Shown: positions 7,950 to 17,043, counted from the stretch's first letter. The stretch: DNA of 64,000 nt from JAJCZZ01 sp964569085 (GCA_964569085.1 CAZMTA010000019.1:1-64000), one strand, 5' to 3'. Notes: generated by a model not told the origin, from the sequence alone. Numbers and translations: made by a program.

Positions 7950-8699
7950 CTACGCCCGGTGCTCCGGGTTGGGGAAGGCGAGGTCGCAGCCGGCGTCCCA
8001 CTCCTCCGGCCGGTTGCCGTGGGCCGGGACCCCGCCCGCCTCCTCGAGCATGCGCGCCATGTGGAGGAGGTTCCAGGTCATGAAGGTGGCGTTCCGGTTC
8101 GTGAAGTCGTTCTCCGGGCCGCCGGATCCCTCGTCCAGGTAGCTGGGGCCCGGCCCGACCTCGCCGATCCATCCGGCGTCCGCCTGGGGCGGGATGGTGT
8201 AGCCCAGGTGCTGGAGGGAGTAGAGGATGCCCATGGCGCAGTGCTTCACGCCGTCCTCGTTCCCCGTCACGACGCAGCCCCCCACCTTCCCGTAGTAGAG
8301 GTACTGGCCCTTCTCGTTGAGCCGCCCCGACATCGCGTAGAGCCGCTCGACGACCCGGGAGCAGACCGAGGAGCGCTCGCCGAGCCAGATGGGCGTGCCC
8401 AGCACCAGGATGTGGGCGTCCAGCACCTTCTCCACCAGGGCCGGCCAGTCGTCGGACTCGACGCCGTGCTCGGTCATGTCGGGCTGCACGCCCGGGGCCA
8501 GGTCGTAATCCACGGGCCGGAGGATCTCCACCGACGCGCCCAGCTCCTCCATGATCTGCCGCGGAATCCGGAGGAGGCCCTCGGTGTGGGAGCGCCGGCC
8601 GGACTTCTTGAGCGTGCAGTTGAGGAAGAGGGCGCGGAGCCCGGAGAAGTCCCATTCTCGGGTCTCGCGGGCGCCGTTCGGGGCGTCGTTCGGGGTCAT
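7950..8699 (-). CDS. Flavodoxin-like NAD(P)H-dependent FMN reductase
   Basis: A 249-residue flavodoxin-fold protein. The core begins at about residue 20 with LRALFLNCTLKKSGRRSHTEGL, the loop that binds FMN phosphate. LVLGTPIWLGERSSVCSRVVERL and VGGCVVTGNEDGVKHC match the isoalloxazine-contacting loops of the FMN-reductase/iron-sulfur-flavoprotein family. It probably shuttles electrons from NAD(P)H to quinones or other acceptors. The ATG at 8699 leaves an extra 15-20 residues before the core. It is convergent with the DsbD-alpha gene and lies 22 bases downstream of the multi-PAS kinase gene, so it may be co-transcribed with it. Confidence 0.85.
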   Translation of the reverse strand: MTPNDAPNGARETREWDFSGLRALFLNCTLKKSGRRSHTEGLLRIPRQIMEELGASVEILRPVDYDLAPGVQPDMTEHGVESDDWPALVEKVLDAHILVLGTPIWLGERSSVCSRVVERLYAMSGRLNEKGQYLYYGKVGGCVVTGNEDGVKHCAMGILYSLQHLGYTIPPQADAGWIGEVGPGPSYLDEGSGGPENDFTNRNATFMTWNLLHMARMLEEAGGVPAHGNRPEEWDAGCDLAFPNPEHRA

Positions 8700-8721
8700 G
8701 GCCGGGCTCCCGGGTGCGGGG

Positions 8722-11673
8722 TCAGTCGCGCGCGCCGGCTCCGTCCAGGGCGCGTCTCAAGGTGTCCACCAGCTCCACGGGATCGAAGGGCTTCTGGATG
8801 AAGGCGATGTCGGGGGGCAGGTCTCCGCGCTGGCCGGGGGAGCCCTCGGCGTACCCGGACATCACCACCAGGGGGAGCTCGGGGCGGACGTCCCGGAGGT
8901 GGTCGACCAGCGTCCTCCCGCCCATGCCCGGCAGCACCAGGTCGGTGAGCACCAGGTCCACGGGGGTGCCGGCCCCCAGCGCCTCCAGCGCCTCCTCGGC
9001 GCGGCCCACGGCCTCCACCGCCAGGCCGGACCGCTCCAGGATGCGGGTGACCGCCCGACGCACGGAGGCGTCGTCCTCCACCACGAGGACCCGCGCCTCC
9101 AGGACCCGGCCCTCGGGGGAGCGCGACGCCCCACGCCGCCGGAGGGGCTCGGCCGGCGCGCCGTCCACGGCGGGGAAGCAGAGGGTGAACGTCGAGCCCT
9201 CCCCGGGCTCGCTCTGGACCTGGATGTCCCCCCCGCTCTGGAGGACGACGCCGTGGGCCATGGCCAGCCCCAGTCCCGTGCCCTCGCCCACGGGCTTCGT
9301 GGTGAAGAACGGCTCGAAGATCCGGCGGCGCGTGGCGTCGGACATCCCCACCCCCGTGTCCCGCACGTCCACCGACACGTAGTCGCCCGGCGGCAGGGTC
9401 CCGCCGGAGTCGGGGGCCACCCGGGTCCGGCTGGTCCGCAGCACCAGCTCCCCGCCGTCGGGCATGGCGTCCCGCGCGTTCACGGCCAGGTTCATGAGCA
9501 CGTGCTCGAGCTGGCCCGGATCCACCCGGGCGGCGGGGAGGTCGTCGGCCAGGTCCATGCGGACCTCCACGTCCTCGCCGATGATGCGCTCCAGCAGGTT
9601 TCCGAGGCCCCGCACCACCTGGCTGAGGTCCACCAGCCGCGGGCGCAGGACCTGGTCCCGGCTGAAGGCCAGGAGCTGGCTGGTGAGCTCGGCGGCCCGG
9701 TCTCCGGTCTCCTGGATCGTGGCCACGTCCGCCCGCAGCGGGCTGTCGTCGTCCAGGTCCAGGAGGAGCAGGTCCGTCTGGGAGCGGATGACGGTGAGGA
9801 GGTTGTTGAAGTCGTGGGCGATCCCGCCGGCCAGGCGTCCCACCGCCTCCATCTTCTGGCTCTGGAGGAGCTGCTCCTCCAGGTCCAGGCGCTCGGTGAC
9901 GTCCCGGGTGGTCACCACGATCCCCTCCACCGCCGGGTTGTCGATGAGGTTCCGCGCGATGGACTCCACGTGGAGCACCTCGCCGTTCTTGGCCCGCATG
10001 CGGTACTGGGCCCGGCCGGCCTCGCCGGGGGCGTCCTCCACCACCCGGAGCTGGCCGCGCAGCCGGTCCCGGTCGTCGGGGTGGACCAGCTCGTACACGT
10101 CGCTCCCCAGGAACTCCTCGGGGTCGTAGCCCAGGGTGTGCCGGACCGAGGGCGTGGTGTAGCGGACCCGGCCTTCCGGGTCCAGGACGTAGAGCATGTC
10201 CGTGATCTCGGCGCTGAGGACCCCGAAGCGCTCCTCGGCCCGCTTCCGCTCGGTGATGTCCTCGGCCACGCCGATGATCCGGGTGACCCGCCCGGTCTCG
10301 TCCTCCACCGGGAAGGCCCGGTCCCACACCCAGCGGACCTCCCCGTCGGGCCGACGGATCCGGTACTCCTCCTCGTAGCTCCCGTCCCGCTGCCGGTCCA
10401 GCGACGCCAGCACGCGCTCCCGGTCCTCCTCCACGAGGAACTCCGCCCACGCGGTGGGATCGCGGTACAGGTCCTCCACGGGACGACCCCATACGCTCTC
10501 GTACGCCGGGCTGACGTACTCCATGCGGGACTTGTCCACCGACGAGATCCAGAAGACGTCGTCGATGCGCTCCGCGATGAGGCGGAAGCGCTCCTCGCTC
10601 CGCCGCAGCTCGGTCTCGGCCCGGCGCTGCTCCGACAGGTCTCGGACCACCGAGACCACCCCTCCCGCCAGCCCCTGCTCCGGGTCGAGCCACGCCACCG
10701 TCTGCTCCGCCGGGAACTCGGTGCCGTCCGCCCGGCGCAGCGGACCCGTGGTCTGGAAGACGCCCCGGGCCAGGAGCGTCCGGCGGGCCTCGGCCAGGAA
10801 CGCGTCGAAGGCCGGCGCGTCCGGGAAGAGGGCCCGAGCCGAGCTCCCCACCAGCGCCTCGCGGTCGTGGCCGAAGATCCGGGCCGCGGCCGGGTTGGCG
10901 CTGAGCACGGTGACGTCCGGATCTCCCGTGTCGACCACCAGGACCGCCTCCTGGAGGCTCGACACCGTCCGCTGGAGGAGGCGGAGGGTGTGGGTCAGGA
11001 GCTCCCGCTCCTCCCACTGGTCCGTGACGTCCTCCAGCGTGCCCACGATGCGCCGGGTGTGTCCCTCGGCGTCGGTCACGGGGAAGCCCCGCTGACGGAT
11101 CCGGCGCACCACCCCGTCGGGGCGGACCACGCGGTACTGGAGGGAGTAGGGCGCGCGGTCCGGATCCGCCAGGACCGCGGCCACCTCCTCCCGGTCGTCG
11201 GGGTGGACGATGGAGAGGGGGTCCTCGGCCTCGAGGATCTCCCGGCGGGAGCGGCCCAGGAACTCCTCCGCCCCCGGGCTCATGTAGCGCACCCGCGCGT
11301 CCAGGGACGAGAGGAAGAAGACGCCCCGGGCCTGGTCCACGAAGTCCTCCAGGCGCTCGCGCACGGCGGGGGCGTGGGGCACCTGGTTGGCCTCCTCCAG
11401 GGGGCGCAGGGTGGCGACGGTGAGGCTCCGCCCGTCGTCGGAGACGGTCGTGGACCGCACGGTGAGGGGCGGGGTGGGGGCCGTGGGCGAGCCGGTCTCG
11501 AGGATGCCGTCCGAGGGCAGCTCGAGGCGGGAGCCCTCCACGTCCTCCCCCAGGAGCGCACGGGCCGCGGCGTTGGCGGAGACGACCACGCCGTGGCCGT
11601 CGAGCACGAGGATCCCCTCGGGGCTCGCGTCCAGGGCGGCGGCCGCCAGGGAAGGTCGGTCTCGGAAGGGCAC
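8722..11673 (-). CDS. Hybrid sensor histidine kinase, five PAS domains plus receiver
   Basis: About 983 residues, soluble, with no membrane helix. Five successive PAS domains occupy roughly residues 8-600; each has the NPAA/SPAYE-type motif, and the later ones end in a DVT or DIT-ER linker. HisKA follows with phospho-acceptor His620 in GGIAHDFNN, then an ATPase domain (DTGVGM, FEPFFTTK, GTGLGLAMAHG), then a receiver with phospho-acceptor Asp911 in VLTDLVLPGMGG and the IQKPF lysine. An intramolecular phosphorelay is therefore expected; signals are unknown and no output regulator is adjacent. I chose GTG 11673. The frame is open to 11871, but those 66 residues are Pro/Arg-rich and would overlap the divergent feoA promoter. 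Confidence 0.9.
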   Translation of the reverse strand: MPFRDRPSLAAAALDASPEGILVLDGHGVVVSANAAARALLGEDVEGSRLELPSDGILETGSPTAPTPPLTVRSTTVSDDGRSLTVATLRPLEEANQVPHAPAVRERLEDFVDQARGVFFLSSLDARVRYMSPGAEEFLGRSRREILEAEDPLSIVHPDDREEVAAVLADPDRAPYSLQYRVVRPDGVVRRIRQRGFPVTDAEGHTRRIVGTLEDVTDQWEERELLTHTLRLLQRTVSSLQEAVLVVDTGDPDVTVLSANPAAARIFGHDREALVGSSARALFPDAPAFDAFLAEARRTLLARGVFQTTGPLRRADGTEFPAEQTVAWLDPEQGLAGGVVSVVRDLSEQRRAETELRRSEERFRLIAERIDDVFWISSVDKSRMEYVSPAYESVWGRPVEDLYRDPTAWAEFLVEEDRERVLASLDRQRDGSYEEEYRIRRPDGEVRWVWDRAFPVEDETGRVTRIIGVAEDITERKRAEERFGVLSAEITDMLYVLDPEGRVRYTTPSVRHTLGYDPEEFLGSDVYELVHPDDRDRLRGQLRVVEDAPGEAGRAQYRMRAKNGEVLHVESIARNLIDNPAVEGIVVTTRDVTERLDLEEQLLQSQKMEAVGRLAGGIAHDFNNLLTVIRSQTDLLLLDLDDDSPLRADVATIQETGDRAAELTSQLLAFSRDQVLRPRLVDLSQVVRGLGNLLERIIGEDVEVRMDLADDLPAARVDPGQLEHVLMNLAVNARDAMPDGGELVLRTSRTRVAPDSGGTLPPGDYVSVDVRDTGVGMSDATRRRIFEPFFTTKPVGEGTGLGLAMAHGVVLQSGGDIQVQSEPGEGSTFTLCFPAVDGAPAEPLRRRGASRSPEGRVLEARVLVVEDDASVRRAVTRILERSGLAVEAVGRAEEALEALGAGTPVDLVLTDLVLPGMGGRTLVDHLRDVRPELPLVVMSGYAEGSPGQRGDLPPDIAFIQKPFDPVELVDTLRRALDGAGARD

Positions 11674-11886
11674 GGAGCGTCCCGGATGGGTGAGAGGGTG
11701 GGGGCCGTTCCGCGGGGGGCGCCCGGGGGAGCGCGGCGGCAACCGAAAGGTGGAAACGTGGGCGTCGCGGGGCAATCGGGAACGCCACGGGGAGGGCGGT
11801 GGGGAGACTCCCCACGCGAGGGCCCGGGACGCCGTGGGGGATTCCCTGAATCTCCGTCGCCACCCCTCCACGGGTGGGCGCTCTAC

Positions 11887-11916
11887 TTTACAGCGACCGG
11901 GTGCCTTCCCTAGCTT
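11887..11916 (+). promoter_or_regulatory. Putative promoter of feoAB
   Basis: TTTACA (11887-11892), an 18-base spacer and TAGCTT (11911-11916). The following inverted repeat begins 2 bases downstream of the -10, so it would cover the transcription start. Prediction from sequence only. Confidence 0.4.
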
Positions 11917-11917
11917 A

Positions 11918-11936
11918 GTTGAGAATCGGTTTCAAC
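11918..11936. promoter_or_regulatory. Fur-like inverted repeat ahead of feoA
   Basis: The 19-base element GTTGAGAATCGGTTTCAAC pairs GTTGA with TCAAC. The internal 15-mer TGAGAATCGGTTTCA fits the 7-1-7 layout of a Fur box (TGATAAT-n-ATTATCA), well in the left arm and partly in the right. It is clearly different from the TTAGG-type operators elsewhere in the window. No fur gene is visible here. Confidence 0.45.
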
Positions 11937-11954
11937 CTTCCTCCCGGACCCTCC

Positions 11955-12200
11955 ATGAGCGACGATCTTCGGCTGGCCCACGTGCCCATGCGCGAGACGG
12001 TGGAGCTCGTCCGCATGGAGCTGTCGGAGGACCAGGCCCGACCCCTCATGGAGCGTGGCATCCTTCCGGGATGCCGCATGTGCCCCCTCCGGGTCTCGCC
12101 GTCCGGCGATCCCGTGGTCCTGGTGGACGGGACGGTGCTCGCCCTCCGGCGCGAGCTGGCGAGCTGCCTCTGCGTGAAGAGCGCCGCCGACGCAGCCTGA
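11955..12200 (+). CDS. feoA: FeoA family protein
   Basis: An 81-residue SH3-like cytosolic protein of the FeoA family, which supports ferrous-iron uptake by FeoB. The typical core is visible: LMERGILPGCRMCP, then SGDPVVLVDGTVLALRRELASCL. It has extra cysteines (Cys in CRMCP and SCLC) uncommon in classical FeoA. I use ATG 11955; an upstream TTG at 11919 is in frame but would add an ill-fitting leader. FeoB begins 9 bases after the stop, giving a feoAB operon behind a Fur-like box. Confidence 0.88.
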   Translation: MSDDLRLAHVPMRETVELVRMELSEDQARPLMERGILPGCRMCPLRVSPSGDPVVLVDGTVLALRRELASCLCVKSAADAA

Positions 12201-12209
12201 AGGCTGGTC

Positions 12210-14126
12210 GTGTCCCCCTCCGTCGGCGCCCCCTCCGCGCCCCCCGAGGAGCGCGCCGTCACCCCGGCGCCCCTGGTCGCCCTGGTCGGCCCGCCCAACG
12301 CGGGTAAGACCACCCTCTTCAACCAGCTGACCGGCCTCCGCCAGAAGATCGCCAACTACCCCGGCGTGACGGTGGAGAAGCACCTGGGGCAGGTGGCCCT
12401 CGCCGACGGCCGCTCGGTGGACCTGCTGGACCTTCCCGGCGTGAACGGCTTCTCCGGGCGGTCCCTGGACGAGCGGGTCACCATGGACGCCCTGGCCGGC
12501 ACCATCGAGGGCATGCACCGCCCCGACGCCGTGGTGCTGGTGGTGGACGCGACCCGGCTCGAGACCCAGCTCATGCTGGCCGAGCCCGTCCTGGAGGAGG
12601 GCCTTCCCACCCTCCTGGTCCTGAACGTCATCGACGAGTTCGAGGACCGGAACGGCTCGGTCCACGACGACGTCCTGGCCGAGGAGCTGGGCGTGGAGGT
12701 GGTCCGCACCGAGGCCCGGAGCGGGCGGGGCCTGGAGGCGGTGCGGGAGTTCATCGGTCGCCAGGCCGAGCACCCGGGGCGGGCCTCCCCGCTGGGCTCC
12801 CACCCCGCCGGCGAGCAGGCCCGGGTCAGCCTTCCCATGCTGGACGTCCTGACGGCCCGACGGCGCAAGGTCCGCTCGGCGCTGGAGCGGGCCGCCTTCC
12901 GGGCCCCGGGCATGTCCGACGTCACCGAGCGCCTGGACGGCGTCTTCCTGCACCGGGTGTGGGGCCCGCTGATCTTCCTGGCCGTGGTGATCCTGGTCTT
13001 CCAGGCCATCTTCACCTGGGCCGTGCCCCTCATGGACGGGGTGGAGGGGCTCATCGGCCTCACCGGGGGATGGCTGGCCGGCGTCCTTCCGGCCGGGTGG
13101 TTCCGCTCCCTGGTGGTGGACGGGATCTTCGCGGGGGTGGGATCCGTCGTGGTCTTCCTTCCCCAGATCCTGATCCTCTTCCTCTTCCTGGGGCTGCTGG
13201 AGGACTCGGGGTACATGGCCCGGGCCGCGGTGATCGCCGACCGCTCCATGCACCGGGTGGGGCTCCAGGGGCGGGCCTTCCTCCCCCTCCTCTCGGGGTA
13301 CGCGTGCGCGGTGCCGGCCATCCTGGCGGCCCGGACCGTGGAGAACGAGCGGGACCGGCTGGCCACGATCTTCGTCACGCCCTTCATGACGTGCTCGGCG
13401 CGGCTCCCGGTGTACGCGCTCCTCATCGCGGCGTTCATCCCCGACCGGCCCGTCCTGGGGCCCTTCGTGGGCGCGCGGGCGCTGACGCTCCTGGGGCTCT
13501 ACGCCCTGGGCATCGTGGCCGCGGTGGGCACGGCGTTCCTCCTCCGGCGCACCTTCCTCCGGGGGGAGCGGGCCGACTTCGTCATGGAGCTGCCCCCGTA
13601 CCGGCTCCCGTCGCTGCGTTCCGTGCTGTACCGGCTCTGGGACCGCTCCAAGATCTTCCTGAAGCGCGCCGGCACGATCATCTTCGCCGTCACCGTGGTC
13701 CTCTGGGGCCTCACCCAGGTGCCGCGCATCGACGGCGCGCCGCCCACCGTGGAGGAGAGCCTCCTGGGCCAGATGGGGAAGGTCGTCGAGCCCGCCATCG
13801 CGCCCCTGGGCTTCGACTGGCGGGTGGGCGTGGGCATCGTGTCCTCGCTGGCGGCCCGGGAGGTGATCGTGGGCAGCCTCGGGACGATCTACGGCGTGGA
13901 GGACGCGGGCGAGGAGTCCTTCGAGCTCCAGGAGGCCCTCCAGGGCGCCCTCGAGACCGACGCCGCGGTGGCGCTCCTGATCTTCTACGTCTTCGCGCTC
14001 ATGTGCATGAGCACCGTGGCGGTGATGAAGCGGGAGACGGCGGGGTGGAAGTGGCCCATCTTCCAGTTCGCCTACATGCTGGCCCTGGCGTACGGCGGCG
14101 CCTTCCTGGCGGTGCGCATCCTCTGA
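12210..14126 (+). CDS. feoB: Ferrous iron transporter FeoB
   Basis: A 638-residue inner-membrane Fe2+ transporter. The N-terminal G domain shows G1 GPPNAGKTT, G3 DLPGVNG and G4 NVID; a regulatory helical segment follows, then the polytopic membrane core with the two Gate-type regions (LGLLEDSGYMARAAV, PFMTCSARLPVY, and the C-terminal SSLAAREVIVGSLG). The GPPNAGKT loop differs slightly from the usual GNPNxGKT. It is shorter than most FeoB (about 700-770), mainly in the linker after the G domain. GTG 12210 is the start. It is distinct in sequence from the second FeoB at 22026 and differently regulated. Confidence 0.93.
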   Translation: MSPSVGAPSAPPEERAVTPAPLVALVGPPNAGKTTLFNQLTGLRQKIANYPGVTVEKHLGQVALADGRSVDLLDLPGVNGFSGRSLDERVTMDALAGTIEGMHRPDAVVLVVDATRLETQLMLAEPVLEEGLPTLLVLNVIDEFEDRNGSVHDDVLAEELGVEVVRTEARSGRGLEAVREFIGRQAEHPGRASPLGSHPAGEQARVSLPMLDVLTARRRKVRSALERAAFRAPGMSDVTERLDGVFLHRVWGPLIFLAVVILVFQAIFTWAVPLMDGVEGLIGLTGGWLAGVLPAGWFRSLVVDGIFAGVGSVVVFLPQILILFLFLGLLEDSGYMARAAVIADRSMHRVGLQGRAFLPLLSGYACAVPAILAARTVENERDRLATIFVTPFMTCSARLPVYALLIAAFIPDRPVLGPFVGARALTLLGLYALGIVAAVGTAFLLRRTFLRGERADFVMELPPYRLPSLRSVLYRLWDRSKIFLKRAGTIIFAVTVVLWGLTQVPRIDGAPPTVEESLLGQMGKVVEPAIAPLGFDWRVGVGIVSSLAAREVIVGSLGTIYGVEDAGEESFELQEALQGALETDAAVALLIFYVFALMCMSTVAVMKRETAGWKWPIFQFAYMLALAYGGAFLAVRIL

Positions 14127-14153
14127 GGCGGCGCGCCCCCGCCCCGAACGAAG

Positions 14154-14187
14154 CGAGGCCCGCGCCCCTCTCGGGACGCGGGCCTCG
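14154..14187. terminator. Bidirectional terminator-like hairpin after feoB and GPP34
   Basis: An 11-base perfect stem (14154-14164 with 14177-14187, CGAGGCCCGCG and its complement) with a 12-base loop that can pair further (CCC/GGG). It lies between convergent genes. No T tract follows in either direction, as is usual in this GC-rich window. Confidence 0.6.
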
Positions 14188-14228
14188 TGGCTTCCGGGGG
14201 TTCGGGCCGTGTCCGGCCCCGGAGACCC

Positions 14229-14918
14229 TCAGGCGGCCGTGCCCTCGGCGGAGAGGACCGCGGCCTTGGTGGCCCGGATGACGGCGGCCTCGGCCTGCAC
14301 CGCCGCGTCCCGGGTCTTCTCCGTCATCTCGGTGTCGGACAGGAGGGACCGGACCCGCTCGCGGCGCGGAATGAGCTCCTCGGCGTCGAAGACGGCCATG
14401 AGGATCTCCCCGGCGGAGGCCAGCGAGGTGAGCAGCGCGGTGCGCACGTCCACCGGGTCGTCCCCGAAGACGGCGTTCCGGACCCGCCCCACGACTTCCT
14501 CCTGCACCTCGGGATCGAGGTCCGCGTAGACGGTGCGGCGGAAGACGAGGCGCACCCGGCCCTCGTGCTCGTCCAGGACCTTCTTCCGGCACAGTTGGCG
14601 GCACACGCGGAGGTAGAGCTCCTCGTGCTCCGCGAAGCGGTCCACCCACTTCTCGGGGTTGGCCCGGCGCGTGGCGTTGACCAGCTGGACCAGCGCGTCG
14701 TCCAGGGCCGGATCCCCGGTGGCCTTCCGCTTGGTCACCGTCACCAGGTGCTGCCCGGTGCCGGGCTCGAGCTCGACACGGTCCTGGAGCATGAGCTCCG
14801 TCAGGATCGCGCCGGCCAGGGCGTACCGGAAGTGGGTCTCCTCCAGGAGCGACCCGGTGCGGTCGGTCAGGACGAGGAGAAGGATCTCTTCGGGGAGGGT
14901 GAGGTCACGTTCCGCCAT
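14229..14918 (-). CDS. GPP34 (GOLPH3-like) family protein
   Basis: A 229-residue all-helical protein of the GPP34 family, named after eukaryotic GOLPH3/Vps74, which binds phosphatidylinositol 4-phosphate on Golgi membranes. Features visible are the N-terminal LTLPEEILLLVLTDRTG, the ALAGAILTELMLQDRV helix and the VRTALLTSLASAGEILMAVF region. Bacterial members are found in a few phyla, and I know of no settled function. The start is ATG 14918 with AGGAG just upstream; an in-frame ATG at 14951 is less well placed. The region upstream is AT-rich for this genome and probably holds the promoter. Confidence 0.88.
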   Translation of the reverse strand: MAERDLTLPEEILLLVLTDRTGSLLEETHFRYALAGAILTELMLQDRVELEPGTGQHLVTVTKRKATGDPALDDALVQLVNATRRANPEKWVDRFAEHEELYLRVCRQLCRKKVLDEHEGRVRLVFRRTVYADLDPEVQEEVVGRVRNAVFGDDPVDVRTALLTSLASAGEILMAVFDAEELIPRRERVRSLLSDTEMTEKTRDAAVQAEAAVIRATKAAVLSAEGTAA

Positions 14919-15018
14919 GGATCTCCTGTTGCCGAATTGTCTCGAAACCAAAGAAAGATAACGACTTGCGCCCCGGACCCCGAACCTTTACCGGTGCGGG
15001 GAAGCTGCGGGGAGGATT

Positions 15019-15037
15019 CTCAGTCCGTAGGACTGAG
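15019..15037. terminator. Hairpin between GPP34 and prfC
   Basis: A perfect 8-base stem, CTCAGTCC pairing with GGACTGAG around a GTA loop. It stands about 115 bases downstream of prfC and 100 bases upstream of the GPP34 gene. It may end prfC transcripts or act as a regulatory structure; no T tract. Confidence 0.3.
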
Positions 15038-15151
15038 CGCGCGAGGGGGCCGGTGGCGACGGGCCGGGCGGAGCGGGTGCGCTCCCCCCCTGTCGGCGCG
15101 GGACCGGGCCCAACCGGGGAGGGGAGCCGGGGCGCCCGGGCGGGCCCGGGA

Positions 15152-16777
15152 TCAGGAGCGGCGGCCCGAGGCGGGCGCGGGGTCCCGGGGCTGCTCGTCG
15201 AAGTACGTGAGGTCCCGGTCCTCGCCCATGCTCCGCTGGAGGGCCCACTCCGAGTCGAAGAGGATCATGGGCAGGCCGTCCGTGTCCTCCACGAGCCGGC
15301 GCCCGTAGGCCGAGGCCGTCTTCTGGATGGCCTTCTCGGGGCCCCGCACCCAGCGGGCGCAGTGGAAGGGGAGCATCTCCAGGCGCGCCTCCACCCCGTA
15401 CTCCCGCTCCAGGCGGTCCACCAGGACGTCGAACTGGAGCTTTCCCACGGCGCCCACGATGGGGACCGGTCCGGTGATGGAGGGCGCGAAGAGGAGGAGG
15501 ATGGTCCCCTCCTCGGCCAGGTGTTCGAGGCCCCGGTCCAGGTGCTTCCGGCGCAGCGGGTCGTCCAGGTGGATCCGGGCGAAGTGCTCCGGGCTGAAGC
15601 GGGGCACGCCCGGGTATTCCATCCGGGCGCCCAGCGCCACCGTGTCCCCGACCCGGAGGCTGCCCCGGTCGTGGAGGCCCACCACGTCGCCGGCCACGGC
15701 CGCCGTCTCGCTCCGGGTCCGCTCCCGGGCCATGAACTCCTGGGGCTCGGCCAGGCGGAGGGAGCGGCCGGTGCGGGACACGGTGGCCTCCTCCCCGGCC
15801 TCGAAGCGGCCGGAGCAGATGCGCACGAAGGCCACGCGGTCCCGGTGCTTCGGGTCCATGTTGGCCTGCACCTTGAAGACGAAGCCGCTGAAGGGCTCCT
15901 GGACCGGATCCACGACGCCCCGGTCGCTCTCCCGGGGCACCGGGGGCGGGGCCGCCCCGAGGAAGCTCTCCAGGAAGACGTCGACGCCGAAGTTGGTGAG
16001 GGCGCTGCCGAAGTAGACCGGGCTCGCCTCCCCCCGGTCCACGGCCTCCCAGTCGGGGGCCTCGCCGGCCACCTCCAGGAGCTCGATCTCCTCGGAGAGG
16101 GCGGCCACCCCGTCCTCGCCCAGGAGCTCCACCAGGCGGGGGTCGTCCAGGGGCATGGTGGTGGCGTCGGGGCGGGACTGGCCGTGGTCCTCCCCCTTCT
16201 CGTACAGCCGGACCTCGCTCCGGGCCCGGTCGTAGACGCCCACCAGCTTCCCCTGCTTGCGCACCGGCCAGGTGGCCACGAAGCAGCGGATGCCCAGGTC
16301 GTTCTGGACGTCGTCGATGAGGCCCAGGGGGTCCGTGCCCACCCGGTCGCACTTGTTGACGAAGGTGAAGATGGGGAGCCGGCGCCGCTTGCAGACGCTG
16401 AACAGCTTCTGCGTCTGGGCCTCCACGCCCTTCCGGTTGTCCAGGAGCATGATGGCCGAGTCCGCGGCCGTGAGCGCCCGGTACGTGTCCTCGGAGAAGT
16501 CCTGGTGGCCAGGGGTGTCCAGGAGGTTGATCCGGAATCCCTGGTAGTCGAAGTGGATCACCGAGGCGGTGATGGAGATGCCGCGCTCCTGCTCCATGTC
16601 GAGCCAGTCCGAGGTGGCGTGCCGCTGGGCCTTCCGCGCCTTCACCGAGCCCGCCAGGTGGATGGCCCCTCCGTAGAGGAGGAGCTTCTCCGTGAGCGTG
16701 GTCTTCCCGGCGTCCGGGTGGCTGATGATGGCGAAGGTGCGCCGGCGGGCGATCTCGCTCTGGAGGGCGTCGGACAT
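15152..16777 (-). CDS. prfC: Peptide chain release factor 3
   Basis: A 541-residue translational GTPase that recycles release factors 1 and 2 from the ribosome after termination. G1 is SHPDAGKTTLTEKLL, the switch region has RGISITASV, G3 is LDTPGHQDFSEDTYR and G4 is NKCD, followed by the RF3-specific middle and C-terminal domains (VPIVGAVGKLQFDVL, RWVRGPEKAI). Length and motif set separate it from EF-G and LepA. I chose ATG 16777, where MSDALQSEIARRRTFAIISH matches the family N-terminus; the frame upstream to 16888 is Pro/Ala filler. It is divergent from folB. Confidence 0.95.
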   Translation of the reverse strand: MSDALQSEIARRRTFAIISHPDAGKTTLTEKLLLYGGAIHLAGSVKARKAQRHATSDWLDMEQERGISITASVIHFDYQGFRINLLDTPGHQDFSEDTYRALTAADSAIMLLDNRKGVEAQTQKLFSVCKRRRLPIFTFVNKCDRVGTDPLGLIDDVQNDLGIRCFVATWPVRKQGKLVGVYDRARSEVRLYEKGEDHGQSRPDATTMPLDDPRLVELLGEDGVAALSEEIELLEVAGEAPDWEAVDRGEASPVYFGSALTNFGVDVFLESFLGAAPPPVPRESDRGVVDPVQEPFSGFVFKVQANMDPKHRDRVAFVRICSGRFEAGEEATVSRTGRSLRLAEPQEFMARERTRSETAAVAGDVVGLHDRGSLRVGDTVALGARMEYPGVPRFSPEHFARIHLDDPLRRKHLDRGLEHLAEEGTILLLFAPSITGPVPIVGAVGKLQFDVLVDRLEREYGVEARLEMLPFHCARWVRGPEKAIQKTASAYGRRLVEDTDGLPMILFDSEWALQRSMGEDRDLTYFDEQPRDPAPASGRRS

Positions 16778-16959
16778 CCGGGGGGCCTGCGAAGGGGGTG
16801 GCGCGGCGAAGCCCGGCGGAGCCGCCGGGGCGTCGTCGCTACTCCCCACGGCGGGGCGTGTTCCTCGGAGAGCGCGGCCCGCGTCCACGCCGACTGGGGG
16901 CGGAGCCGGCCCATCCGGCGGTGCGGGCGGGGCTGGACCGGGGGGAGCCCGGGCCCGGC

Positions 16960-16988
16960 TTGTAGACCGCCCGCCGATGCGGTAGCGT
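16960..16988 (+). promoter_or_regulatory. Putative promoter of the folate operon
   Basis: TTGTAG (16960-16965), a 17-base spacer and TAGCGT (16983-16988), 55 bases before the folB start. The match to consensus is partial. Confidence 0.3.
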
Positions 16989-17043
16989 GCGGGCCGGTCC
17001 GGCGCGCTCGGCCCGGCCGCTCCCCCGGTCCTGGAGGTCCGCC

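Noticed and set aside
11674..11871. N-terminal extension of the five-PAS kinase
   Set aside because: The added 66 residues are Pro/Arg-rich without any predicted structure and would reach into the divergent feoA promoter region.
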